This document shows, piece after piece, positions 10,501 to 19,801 of a DNA stretch of 63,937 bases. The stretch spans positions 1,662,876 through 1,726,812 of the forward strand of contig NW_008705563.1 of NCBI RefSeq assembly GCF_000186865.1, given 5' to 3'. The stretch is from Aureococcus anophagefferens. Its lineage: Eukaryota > Sar > Pelagophyceae > Pelagomonadales > Pelagomonadaceae. The notes below the pieces were generated by a model. The model was given only the letters and a program-made list of their open reading frames with translations, was not told the DNA's origin and made no database searches. Both the position numbers and the translations under genes were made by a program. How positions within the stretch are numbered: position 1 is the first letter of the stretch; the number at the start of each line of letters is the position of its first letter.

Positions 10501-10630
10501 GGATGCCCCAGACCACCGCGTAGCAGGTCTTCCGGAGCCAGGCGGGCGCGCCGCGGTACGTGAACTCGCTCGGGAGCCGCCGCCGGTCCCGGAGGCCCGC
10601 GCGCGGCTTCCCCGGCGGCTTGCGGCCCAT
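7553..10630 (-). CDS. Anoctamin (TMEM16) family membrane protein
   Basis: A single-exon gene of 1,025 codons. Anoctamins are Ca2+-activated ion channels and/or lipid scramblases with ten membrane helices. The family core is clear: KDYYGEKVGLYFVFLGHYT before the first core helix, then the ELAVWLNDYECHRTDTTYTD block, FQFINSFTSYLYIAFFK in the pore region, and a hydrophobic C-terminal half with acidic residues near the last helices. An N-terminal hydrophobic segment (CYAVVWGIPLVACVGHFLV) and a Thr/Pro-rich linker (~residues 100-160) precede the cytosolic domain. The ATG at 10630 (MGRKPPGKP) follows GACC; the in-frame TTG further upstream is not a credible start. Channel versus scramblase activity cannot be assigned. 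Confidence 0.9.
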   Translation of the reverse strand: MGRKPPGKPRAGLRDRRRLPSEFTYRGAPAWLRKTCYAVVWGIPLVACVGHFLVPHRPRLNLGAGFMNGPEHAAEALYAEASAFVRGQPWWADDGGRFLEAADARTLATADEGGGPKTRRPTPVPSLSRPPSITPAPSQTFAPTDAPTVTFAPTIEEFLRVQYFSQSFSEVLSGMAVTFGSIIFVMFMLKLLLDMAAIEISDLPEYRRVRDKFQSVEAGQNWNYDFVIVTSVKNEDHEIKGAMQRKNTMLRIVSALTNADLETEQYKSRKFDKIFIKVRASAERLMEQADRLDLRLRLAENEVKRRLIDGLPDPLNPEEWQIYPRKEGWLYRGIPMHTAIFDTEEQCPYAYYEYMYGQYDDREELETLYHRYPRSSSIFRSVDRVKLIMSIIKFPSSDNGANLVLEQLVDNEIIEAAYPLHDPNENGQLQAKWLVYWAWPWEQPFVRIKDYYGEKVGLYFVFLGHYTTAVIIAAVVGFAFYIVTIVQDPNSPAIPGFCVFMSLWATFFIEFWKRKQSRYAMMWGMVGIEEAEEERPAFYDSDLVVDINSPIDGEEVKYFPPAIYNQRTLTSWAIILTSSTSVICAVVGIFFLKSILAVKNNLLNTRHWNCDHGRGRDCVKNWGIPKLAVDLSASMAGWITSGANAVQIFALESFFNELAVWLNDYECHRTDTTYTDKLTEKIFIFQFINSFTSYLYIAFFKQLQANSITFQPVRPGNYSCVTSCMNELRIQLAAIFLSKVIIANVKDIAVPYVFWNWEQIAEKRRRDLDEMAAAADAEEKEASEEMLGEQHEEERVVREVSPAERELALEEYHVMMGTFGDYRDLIIIYGYTVLFVAAFPLAPLMALVNSYAQIRADAWKISIRSRRPWPSNAEDIGSWADIIELMSYIAVFTNSIIIVYTGEFLDFYPNSHRLVVFIMLYHALIVFKLILAIVIDDIPADVQIQIDRQNFTEDKLIKQQIDDVIEVDEDGPDNADDNAPDVTIFDKDDSVVYLDYPGYENYAKEKNLEMREFKKSQSLASTALM

Positions 10631-11360
10631 GGTCAAGAGTGCGGCGCGCCCGGCGCCGCTGCTGCCGCGCCCGGGCGCGCGGCGCCGCGCCGATGAACGA
10701 TGGAAGGCCTGGGTGGGCGCTTATGAGTGCAAAGCTCCCCGCTCCATTGGCAAAATTGTGACACAAGCACAAGCCAAGGCCGGGGCAGCCCGGATTTTTC
10801 CTTCATTGAACCTGAATTGCCTTTTCGGATAGCATCGACTGCGTCTCCCCTATCGCGTCCTACGGCGGCGGTGGCGCGTGGGTTCTGCGCTTCTTCCACG
10901 GTGCCGCTCCGCGGGCGACGCCGTCATGGTCCTCCTCGCGTTCGTCGTCACGCTCTCCTGCATTTTCTGTTTCCAATTAAAAATCCTACGACGCAGTCGG
11001 TCGTGGTGAGCGCGGACCGCCGCGAGAGAGTGTTGAAATGGTCACCATGTTTTGGAACTCGTCGGACGCGGCGATATTTTCTCTCTCCGCGTGTGGAAAC
11101 ACTCCCGCCGTCGAGCGCGCCGCGCGCGGTTCGCCGCGACGGCGGGCGGGCGCCGAACCGGCCGTCGCGGCGCGAGCCCGGCCGTTCGGGCGCCTTCTTA
11201 TGCGCGCAGCACCGCGGGCGCGGCGCCGGCGGTGGCCCCGGGGCAGCGTGAGCCGCGACGGACCGGACTTGAGGGCTGCGAGCCGCGCGCCGCGGGCTTT
11301 TGGTTGAACTGAATTGAAGGTCAACGAGCACGCCCGCCGCTCGGCCGCCGCTGGGCCGCG
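10631..11360. promoter_or_regulatory. Divergent intergenic region between anoctamin and plastid-protein genes
   Basis: 730 bp separate the anoctamin ATG (10630, minus) from the ATG of the plastid-targeted gene (11361, plus). It should hold both promoters and 5' UTRs. I see no coding exon, RNA gene or clear TATA element. An AT-richer patch occurs at 10965-10990. Confidence 0.45.
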
Positions 11361-12107
11361 ATGCAGATGCGGCAAGCGCTGGTCCTGCTCCTCGCGGCGG
11401 CGCGCGCCGGCGCCTTCGTCGCGCCGCGCGGTCCGCGATCCCCACACCTGCGCGTCGCCTCGAGCCGGAACCCGGTGCCGCCCGAGGACAAGGACGACCG
11501 GCCGCCGTCCATCGACCCCTACGCCCTGCCCGACGCGTCGACGCCCGGCGGCATCGCGGCGCTGCTCGAGGTGACGTTCGTGCGCGCGTGCATGCAGCTG
11601 TCGTCGGGCTACGTGGACACGCTCAAGCTCTTCATCGCGGCTGCCTTCGCCGCCTACGAGCGCGGGTTCACGATCAACGCGCTCGGCCTCGAGCTCTCCA
11701 TGTCCACGACGCAGACGGCGGGGCGGCCCCTCATGGAGGACGAGGTCGAGCTGCGCCAGGTCTGGCTCGGCCTCGTCTTCCTGACGCTCGCGGACGTCGG
11801 CCACCCGTCCGCGGCGGCGCGCAAATGCGGCGAGTCGGTGCCCGAGGACGTCCGCGACAACTTCGAGCGCTTCGTGGGCGACGTCGTCGCCGCGAAGAGG
11901 AACGGCTTCACGCTCGAGACGCTCAAGCTCGAGGACCTCATCCGGCGCTCCGGGGAGGACGCGGAGCCCATGGGCCAGATGGAGCGCGCGATCCTCGGCC
12001 AGTCCATGCGCGTCGTCTACCTCACGCTCACGGTCCGCGACGAGGCCGCGGAGGCGGGCGACCTGCCGCCGCCGCGGAAGCCGGGGCCGAGCATCCCCGG
12101 GGTTTAA
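11361..12107 (+). CDS. Predicted plastid-targeted protein of unknown function
   Basis: A single-exon gene encoding 248 residues. It begins with a bipartite plastid presequence: a hydrophobic signal peptide (MQMRQALVLLLAAARAGA) followed by FVAPRGPR, with Phe at the cleavage site as in red-lineage complex plastids, then an Arg/Ser-rich transit-like stretch. The mature part is a helical protein with two similar-looking ~60-residue blocks, each holding a hydrophobic helix (YVDTLKLFIAAAFAAYERGF and the segment near QVWLGLVFLTLADVG), and ends in a Pro-rich tail. I do not recognise the family. The stop is only 13 nt from the stop of the convergent megasynthase gene, so their 3' UTRs must overlap unless polyadenylation is extremely tight. 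Confidence 0.75.
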   Translation: MQMRQALVLLLAAARAGAFVAPRGPRSPHLRVASSRNPVPPEDKDDRPPSIDPYALPDASTPGGIAALLEVTFVRACMQLSSGYVDTLKLFIAAAFAAYERGFTINALGLELSMSTTQTAGRPLMEDEVELRQVWLGLVFLTLADVGHPSAAARKCGESVPEDVRDNFERFVGDVVAAKRNGFTLETLKLEDLIRRSGEDAEPMGQMERAILGQSMRVVYLTLTVRDEAAEAGDLPPPRKPGPSIPGV

Positions 12108-12120
12108 AGATGCGTCCGCG

Positions 12121-15100
12121 TTACAGCCCCGCGACCCAGCGCGCGACCGCGTCGACGACGGCGTCGAGCGCGGCGTCGTCGGCGAGCATCGTCCAGTGGG
12201 AGCCGGGCACGCGGGCCGCGGTCCGCCTCGGGAGCAGCGACGCCCGGTCGCCGCGGCGCGGGTCCTCCGAGTCCGCGGGGAGCGCGTCGAGCGCCGGCAG
12301 GTCGAGCGGCGCGCGGTCGGACCCGTAGTAAGAGACCAAAAGCTCCGTCGCGGCCGCGAAGTGGGCCGCGGCCGCCGGCGACGCGTCGCCGAGGTCCGCG
12401 GAGGCCACGACGGCGCCGGCGACGGGCGCGTCGAAGAGCGCGACGCCCGCGACGGCGTCCCCCAGGAGCCGCGCGGCCTCGACGGCGACGACGCCGCCGT
12501 AGGACCAGCCGCCGAGGACGAGAGGGGCGTCACCAGCCAAACTCTTCGTTTCGGCCGCGGCGGCGCGCGCGGCCTCGGCGATGGACGCGTGCGCCAGGGC
12601 CGGCGCGCGGCCCGCGACGACGCCGTCGTCGAGGCCGACGACGCGCGCGCCCCGCGAGGCGCCGCGCGAGGGCCCCGTAGCACAGCGCCGTCGCGCCCGC
12701 CGGGTTGAGGAGCACGAGCGTCGGCTTGCCCGCGGACCCGTCGCCGAGCGGCAGGGCCTCGTAGGTCGCCGCGGGCCCCGCGAAGCCCGCGGCGCCCGCG
12801 GCGGCCGCGCGCGCGGCGATCGATCGCGGCGTCGCGTGCTCGAGGAGGTCGCGGACGCCGAGCGTCGCGGACGTCGCCGCCGTGAGGAGCCGCAGGCATT
12901 TCAGCGCCGCGAGCGACGTGCCCCCCAGCACGCGGAAGAAGTGGCCCGTGGCGGCGCAGATCGCGGCCGCGTCGACGCCGGAGGCGGCCGCGAACGCGGC
13001 GACGGCCGCGCGCTCGAGCGCCGTCGCCGGCGGCTCCGGCGGTGCGGCCTCGTCGGCCGCGGCGACGGCCGCGCGGCGGCGCAGGGGCGGGAGCCGCGAC
13101 CGGTCGACCTTGCCGTTGGGCGACAGCGGGAGCGCGGCGACCGCGCCGAACGCGCGGGGGACGGCGTACGTCGGCAGGCTCCTCGCGAGCGTCGCCCGGA
13201 GCGCCGCCTCGAGCTTGGCGTCGAGTCCGCCCGCCGTCCGCAGAACCACGTGGGCCTCGATGGCGCCGCCGCCGTCGACGACGGCGCAGGCCGCCGCGCG
13301 GACCTTCGGGTGCGCCGTCATCGCCGCCTCGATCTCGCCGAGCTCGACCCGAAAGCCCCGGACCTTGGCCTGGCCGTCCTCGCGCCCCAGGATCTCCAGC
13401 ACCCAGTCGCCACCGGACAAACGCATGCGCCCGAGGTCGCCCGTGCGGAAGAAGCGCCGGCCGTCGCGCGCGCGCGTCCGCAGCGACCGCTTGTTTTTCT
13501 CGTCGTCGCCGCGGTAGCCCGTCATCACGCCGACGCCGCCGATGTGGATGACGCCGACGACGTAGGGCGGCAGGGGCTCGAGCGTCGCGTCGCTCAGGAT
13601 ACACATGGTCTGGTTCGACATGGGCCGGCCGTAGGGCCAGCCGCCCCAGCCCGCCGGGAGGCGGCCCGGCCGCTCCACCGGGAACTCGTTGGACCAGATC
13701 GCGGCCTCCGTCGCGCCGCCCATGAGCACGACCCGCACCGTCGGCGACCGGTCGTAGGCCCGCGCCGGCAGGCCCGCGGGGACGACGTCGCCCGAGAGGA
13801 ACGCGACGCGCAGCGCGCGCGGCAGCGTCCCGTCGCGCAGCTCGAGGCCCGACACCGCCAGATCCAGCAGCGCGGGCACGCTGTTCCAGACCGTCACGCC
13901 CGCGCGGTCGCAGAGCCGCAGCCAGGCGTCCGGGTCCGGCGGCGACAGGTCCGCCGCGCGCGGCAGCGCGAGCGCCGCGCCGCAGAGCGCGCTCCCGAAG
14001 ACGTCGAAGACCGAGAGGTCGAACGCGAGGCTCGCCAGACCCAGCAGCACGTCGCGGTCCCCTAAACCCCAGCGCGCGCGCAGGTCCTCGATGGTGTTGA
14101 GCGCGCCGCGGTGGTGGCAGACGACGCCCTTGGGCAGGCCCGTGGAGCCCGACGTGTAGATCACGTACGCCGCGTCTTCGGGTTTCGCGCGCGCGGGCGC
14201 GGCCCGCGCCGCCCCGCGCGGCGGCCAGGCCGTCTCCGGCTCGTCGCGCTCGAAGTCCGTCACCGTCACGGCCGGCGCGCCGCCGAGGTCCGCCGGCGCG
14301 GCGCCGTCGACGAGGCACACGGCCGCGCCGGACCGGGAGACGACGGCGCGGACGCGGCCCGCGGGCCAGAGCGCCGCGTCGCAGGGCACGTAGGCGCCGG
14401 CCTCGAAGAGGATGGCGTGGACGGCGACGACCTGGCGCCAGCCCTTGGCCATGACGACGGCGCCGAGGAAGCCCGGCGCGAGGCCCAGGCCCCGCAGCAG
14501 CGACGCGCACGCGCGGCTCCGGCTGAGCACCTCCGCGAAGGAGAAGCGCCGCAGGGGCCGCGCCTCGTCGTCCTCGACGCAAAAAAGCGCTGTCTGCTCC
14601 GTGTCGCCGTCGCGGCGCTCCAGCGCGTCCTGGAGCAGCGTCCCCGCCGGCGGCTCGGGCGTAGCCGCGTACGGCGGCGCCGCGACCGGGTAGGCGCCGC
14701 TCAGCGCCGCGTCCGCGGCCGCCCAGACGTCGGCGTCCCAGTCGCCGCAGAGGGCCTCCCGGAGGAGGAAGGCGTAGGACCGCTTGAGCTCCGCGGCGAC
14801 GGCGCCGGGGAACGCGCCGTCGACGACGTCCAGGGAGCAGAAGAGCGCGGGCTCGTCGCCCGCGGGCGCGCCCGGCGCGTCCTTGACGGCGTTGACGCAG
14901 GCCGTGTGGGGCACGCGCTCGCTGAAGAAGGTCTCCTCGAAGCACCAGTCCCGCGCCGCGTCCTCGGCCCGCGGCAGCGACTTCTCGACGCCGACGGGCG
15001 TCGTGAAGACGAACGGCGCCGCGGCCTCGAACGTCGACGCGCGCTCCCGGTTCAGGAGCGCCATGACCTCGACGCCGCTCATTGCGCTGTGCTCCAGCGA

Positions 15101-16471
15101 CTCGGCGAGGGACGCGCGCAGCGCACCGCAGGCCTCGCCGAAGGTCCGCGCTTTTCGCAGGTCCACGTCGACGAGCACCGTCGACGAGCAGTTGCCGAGG
15201 CAGCGGAACGCGTCCTCGTCGACGTCGTAGCGCAGGCACAGGAGCACGTTCAGCAGGAAGCGCCGCCCGTTCGCTGACGCGTCCTCGACGTGGCGGCAGA
15301 GCGCGAGGCAGTACGTCGCTAGAAGCGCGACGGGCGCCGTGACGCCGCGCGCGCGGCACGCGGCCCGGCAGTCGGCCCAGGCCGCGCCGGACACCGTCGA
15401 CGTCTGGTTCACGAAGGCCGGCGACGCCGGCGTATGGGCCTCGACGTCGGCGCGCCGCGGGATCGCCGGGCCGCGCCGCGGGAAGGCCGGGTCCTCGAGC
15501 TTCTTCGCCCAGCGCCTTTTCGCGAGAAGATACGCGCGCGACTCGGGAAGCCCGGCGACGAGGCTCCGGCTGTAGTCCCCGAAGGCGAGCGCGGGCGCCG
15601 GCGTCGGGAAGACGACGGCGCCGCCTTTCCGTAAACACTCGTAGGCGCCGGAGAGCTCCGCGCGGAACGTCAGATCGGAAACCGCGTCCATGAGGAAGAG
15701 GCTCATGGCCACGTGGGCCGTCGCGCGGCCGCCGTCGAAGGACGCGCCCACGGCGAAGAGGGGCCACTCGTGGACGGAGCCGATGGCGTCGCCGGCGCCG
15801 CGGAAGTCCTCCCGGAAGGCCCCGCGCGCCGCGCCGACGCGCACCGCGACGCGTCCGGCGAACGTCGCCGCGTCGCGCCAGGACCGCATGGCGCCGTCGG
15901 CGCCGACGTGGGCCCGCAGCGTGCCGTGGCGCGCGACGAGGGCGTCCCAGGCCGATGCGAAGGCGTCCACGTCCAGCCCGCCGGGGAAGTCCCACTCCCA
16001 GTAGATCTGCGGCGACACGGGCGACCCCGTCACCGACGACGCGTGCAACCCCACGAAATGGGCCGCGCCGACGCCGAAGAGCGGGTAGACGTCGTAGTCC
16101 CCGGCGCGCGCCGACCGCAGGAGCGGGAAGGGCCCCCGGGCGTGGGCGATGACCCCCGCGCCGCCGAGCACGTCGAGGTCGACCGCGCCGCCCGCGTCCG
16201 CGTCCGCGGCGCCGGCCGCGCCGCGGACCGTCGCGGCCGCGAAGAGCACGCGGAGGGACAGGGACCGCGGCGCGCCGAGGGCGACGGCCCGGGCGACGGC
16301 GCGCATGGCGCCGAGGGAGTCGAGGCCCAGCGCGAAGACGTTCGCGCGGACGTCGACGTCGCCGGCCGCGCCGCCGACCTCGGCCGCGACCGCGGCCGCG
16401 AGCGCCGCCTCCGTCGGCGTCGCGGCGGCCGGCGACGCGTCGTCGACCGCCGCGGCGTCCTCCTCGTCTTC

Positions 16472-16506
<35 letters not shown>

Positions 16507-18916
16507 GCGCGGCCCGCGGCGCGGCCGCGAGGCGCACGAGCGCGACGGACGGGTCCGAGCCCGCGGACGCCGCGACGGCCTCGAGGACGCGCGCGAAGGC
16601 GCCCAGGAGCGGCCCCGGCGCCGCGGCGCCCTCGGAGACGACCGTGAGCACGTAGGCGCCGCCGGACCGCAGGCACCGCAAAGAGACGTCGACGCCCGCG
16701 CGGTCCTCCAGCGCGCCCCCGGACAGCAGCCCGCCCGCGGACGTCCAGGTGTCCTCGCCCCCCTGGTAGTCGAAGAGGACGTCGAGGGGCCGGCACAGCG
16801 TCGAGGCCGCCGCCTTGGCGGCGACGCGGCGGAGCGCCGCGAGGTTTTCCATGGAAGCGCGCGCGACGTCCCCCATCGTGCCCCGCACGTCGAGGCGCGT
16901 CGGCAGCGAAACCAGCGCGGGCCCGACGCAGTGGCGGCCGAAGTCGCGGCAGGCCACCGTCGCGCCGTAGGCGACGTCGTCGCCGCCGAGCGCGATCGCA
17001 AAGGACGCGTGGACGAGCGCCGCCGGCGGCACCCCGAGCGTCGACGCCGCCGCGTCGACGGCGCCGGCGACGGGGAGCGTCGTCGTTTTGCGCCGGGGTT
17101 TGGCGCGGCGCCGCCGCGGCGGTGCGGCGCCGGCGACCCAGCCGACGGCCGCCTCGTGGGCCGCGACGGCCAGAGGGTCCGCGGCGGCGAGCGCGCTCGC
17201 CGCGTACGCGGCCCAGGCGTCGACCTTCGGCGGCGGCGCGCCGGCGTAGGCCGCGGCGACGTCCTCGAGGAGGAGCTTCGTCGACGCGCCGTCGGTGACG
17301 AGGTGGTGGATCGCGACGACGCAGCGGCCGCCCGCGAGGCCCGCGCGGACGAGCGGCGCGCGGCCGCCGTCGAGCGCGGCCGCGACGCCCGCGGCGCCCG
17401 CCGCCGCGAGGGCCTCCTCGGTGTCGTCCTCGAGGAAGACGGCGTCGGCGTCGACGGCGTCGTGGACCGTCATCGTCGGCGCGGCGTCGCCGCCGAAGTC
17501 GAACGTCGAACGCAACGCGTCGCGGCGCGCGACCACCTCCCGCCACGCGCGGCGCCAGTCGTCCACACGCACGGTTTCCGCGACGTCGAAGCGGAAGACC
17601 TCGACGAAGTGGCGGCCGCCGGGGTCGCTGAGGTGGTGGAAGAGCATGCCGTGCTGCGCCGCGGTCGCGGCGAACGTCTTTTGAGGGGCCGCGACCTCCG
17701 GCGCCGCGAGCCCCTCGACGGCCGCGACGAGGCCCGGCAGCGTGGCGTGGTCGAGGAGGAGCGTCGTCGGCACGGTCCGGCCCAGCGCCTCCTCGAGGGT
17801 CGCCGCGAACTCCGCGCACGCGAGCGAGTCGGGCGCGAGCGCGGCCAGCGGCGGCAGCGCGCCCTCGACGCGGCACGCCCGGGCGAGCGCGGCGCGCACG
17901 GCGCCCTCCACGGTCGTCGTGGCGTCGGCGACGGCGGGGAGGCGCAGGACGTCCGTCGCCGGGCGGCGCGCCGCGGCGACGTCCGACGGGCACTTCGCGG
18001 CCCACGAGACGCACGCGACGGACACCTTGAAGCCCGCCCCGAAGGCGCAGAGCACGACGCGGTCCCCCGCCCGCAGATCGTCGGCGACGTTGGCGAGGAG
18101 GATCGCCGTCGACGCGGCGCCGCAGTTGGCGACGGCGCTCACGTGGCACGGGCACTGGTCCCGCCGCAGGCCCAGCGCCGCCGCGACCTCCTCGAGGATC
18201 CGCGCGTTCGCCTGGTGGAAGACGAATCTGGCCACGCCCGCGACGTCCCAGCCCGCGTCGTCCAGCGCCGCGCGCACGGCCGCGGGCGCGCGCCGCGTCG
18301 CGAGCGCGTAGACGGCCTTGCCGTCCATGCGCAGGGGTCCGCCGGCCGCGAGCGCGAGCGCGTCGCTCGCGTCCGTGGCGGCATACGTCGCGCGGAAGGC
18401 GCCCGTCGGCGACGCCGCGACGACGGCGGCGCCCGCGCCGTCGCCGAAGAGCACCGCCGTCGACCGGTCGCGCGCGTCGCAGCGGCCGCTCAGCGCGTCG
18501 CCGGCGACGACGACGCACCGCGTCGCGGCGCCGCCGCCGACGAGCGCGCGCGCGACGCCCAGCGCGTCGACGAAGCCGCAGCAGGCGCTGCGCACGTCGA
18601 GGCCGCCGCAGCCCGGCGCCGCGAGGCCCCGGGCCGCGAGCGCCGCGCCGACGGCCGCCGCGTCGCCGAAGTCGCTCGCGGGCGTCGTCGTCGCCACGAC
18701 CACGAAGTCGACGCCGCCGCCCGCGGCGCCGGCGGCGCGCGCCGCGGCGTCGACGCAGAGCTCGAGGAAGGACTCGTCGGCGCCGAGGACGAAGCGCTGG
18801 CGGATGCCCGTGCGCGACGCGATCCACGCATCGGACGTGTCCAGCGTCTGTGCGAGGTCGTCGTTCGTGACGCAGGTCGCCGGGAGCGCCGCGGCGACGC
18901 TGACGATGGCCGCCAT
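12121..18916 (-). CDS. KAS III-NRPS megasynthase: KSIII-ACP-C-PCP-Cy-A-PCP-TE
   Basis: An intronless ~2,264-residue megasynthase. Residues ~1-310 are a FabH-like ketoacyl-ACP synthase III with an intact triad: C112 (ACCGF), H234 (FHQANAR) and N264 (ANCGAAS). Then come an ACP (PDSL, S364), a condensation domain with HHLVTDG (H537-G543), a poly-Asp/Glu linker (~805-820), a carrier domain (GLDSLGAM, ~865), and a heterocyclization-type domain (~905-1370; SLFLMDAVS near 1075). Next are an adenylation domain (YTSGSTGLPKG ~1588, PLSPNGKVDR ~1933), a carrier (LGGTSLAAL ~1996) and a thioesterase (GGWSYGG ~2138, GSHW). Pocket residues resemble the cysteine code. The start at 18916 matches the FabH N terminus; an upstream TTG was rejected. 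One extra G in the GGGG run at 12650-12653 breaks the frame before the thioesterase. Likely product: an acylated thiazoline-type compound. Confidence 0.9.
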
Positions 18917-19272
18917 CGTGCTTGGTTTTGTGTACACACTGACGAAGACAGTGGGGGTTTCGACCAATTAGGGAGCTCTGGCTTTGGATGGAGTGGGGGC
19001 AGCATTCGTTCACCCGCGGGTGCAACACGCTCACTTTCAGACGTTTAAATTTGGCGCGCTTGAGATTCGTGCCGAGCCCGAAAACAAACCACGAAGAACC
19101 CCGAAGGAAGTGGACACGCCACGGTACGTGCGCGCGACGCCGGCCCTCGCGCGAGACCTTCCTCCCGCGCGCGCCCTTCGATCCCGCGCGCGCGTGTGGC
19201 TCGATATGACGTTTGATGCCCGCCTTGCTGAGCCGCTCGTCGATCTCGCAACGAACCGTATCTTCCCAAACA

Positions 19273-19328
19273 GCAACATCAAGTTGCAGTTCACTGAAGA
19301 TGAAGGTAGAAACCTCTCTATCTCTCTA
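19273..19328 (+). repeat. 56-bp repeat, copy 1
   Basis: GCAACATCAAGTTGCAGTTC begins a 56-bp unit that recurs at 19551-19606 with two mismatches. Both copies are open in the frame that would read NIKxQFTEDEGRNLSISL, although neither lies in a convincing gene. Confidence 0.8.
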
Positions 19329-19550
19329 CTCCCCCTGGATTGAAACTCCGTGTAAATCCCAAATGATAATAGACCCGGGCCGTGACTTCGACTTCATCGT
19401 ACAGAAGAGCGCTATGCACTCTGTGCCTGCTTGGCAGTCACTCCTTCAGTTCGCTGTCTATAAGACTTGAAACTGGATTAGAATGAATTAGGAAGGGAAG
19501 GGAAAACTAGCAGGATACGCAGTAGGAGCGCAGTGGGGTTAAAGTGCACT

Positions 19551-19606
19551 GCAACATCAAGATGCAGTTCACTGAAGATGAAGGTAGAAATCTCTCTATC
19601 TCTCTA
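19551..19606 (+). repeat. 56-bp repeat, copy 2
   Basis: Second copy, 278 bp downstream of the first. In the two copies the only differences are GTTG/GATG and AACC/AATC. An upstream ATG here is in frame with the small gene at 19802, but composition favours the later start. Confidence 0.8.
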
Positions 19607-19801
19607 CCAGCATCATCAAGCGAACGGAAAGAGCTCCGTTTGAGAACGACAAACAACAAGTCTTCCCTGGCCCCGACGCCACCAAAGGCAGCCCCGAGTT
19701 GCCGGGCGTCCAAACGACCGGTTCCCCCCACGCCCGCGCGCCGCACGCTGCCCCCCCGTCGACCCCGACCGCCTCCCGCCACCCACCGCCATCGAAACAC
19801 C

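Larger units (their letters stand above)
18917..19801. promoter_or_regulatory. Divergent intergenic region upstream of the megasynthase
   Basis: 885 bp between the megasynthase ATG (18916, minus) and the next plus-strand ATG (19802). It is less GC-rich than the flanking genes around 19200-19660. It carries two copies of a 56-bp repeat (19273-19328, 19551-19606). The nearest sequence to the megasynthase start is a TTTTGTGTACACACTG stretch. No gene or RNA is recognised. Confidence 0.5.

Noticed and set aside
12121..18916. Bacterial contamination as the source of the NRPS
   Set aside because: It is flanked within 13 nt and 0.9 kb by eukaryotic-type genes in one contig, has no operon or ribosome-binding sites, and shares the window's base composition. 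Ancient transfer remains possible.
18917..18967. Upstream extension of the megasynthase N terminus
   Set aside because: It would need a TTG start; the ATG at 18916 aligns with the FabH family N terminus.
10986..19034. Very long minus-strand open frame overlapping the megasynthase
   Set aside because: It is Arg/Ala/Gly-rich with no domains. The megasynthase in another frame has all expected motifs. High GC removes stops from alternative frames.
15713..19048. 1,111-codon plus-strand open frame
   Set aside because: Antisense shadow of the KSIII/ACP/C region; composition is Arg/Glu/Val-rich without recognisable domains.
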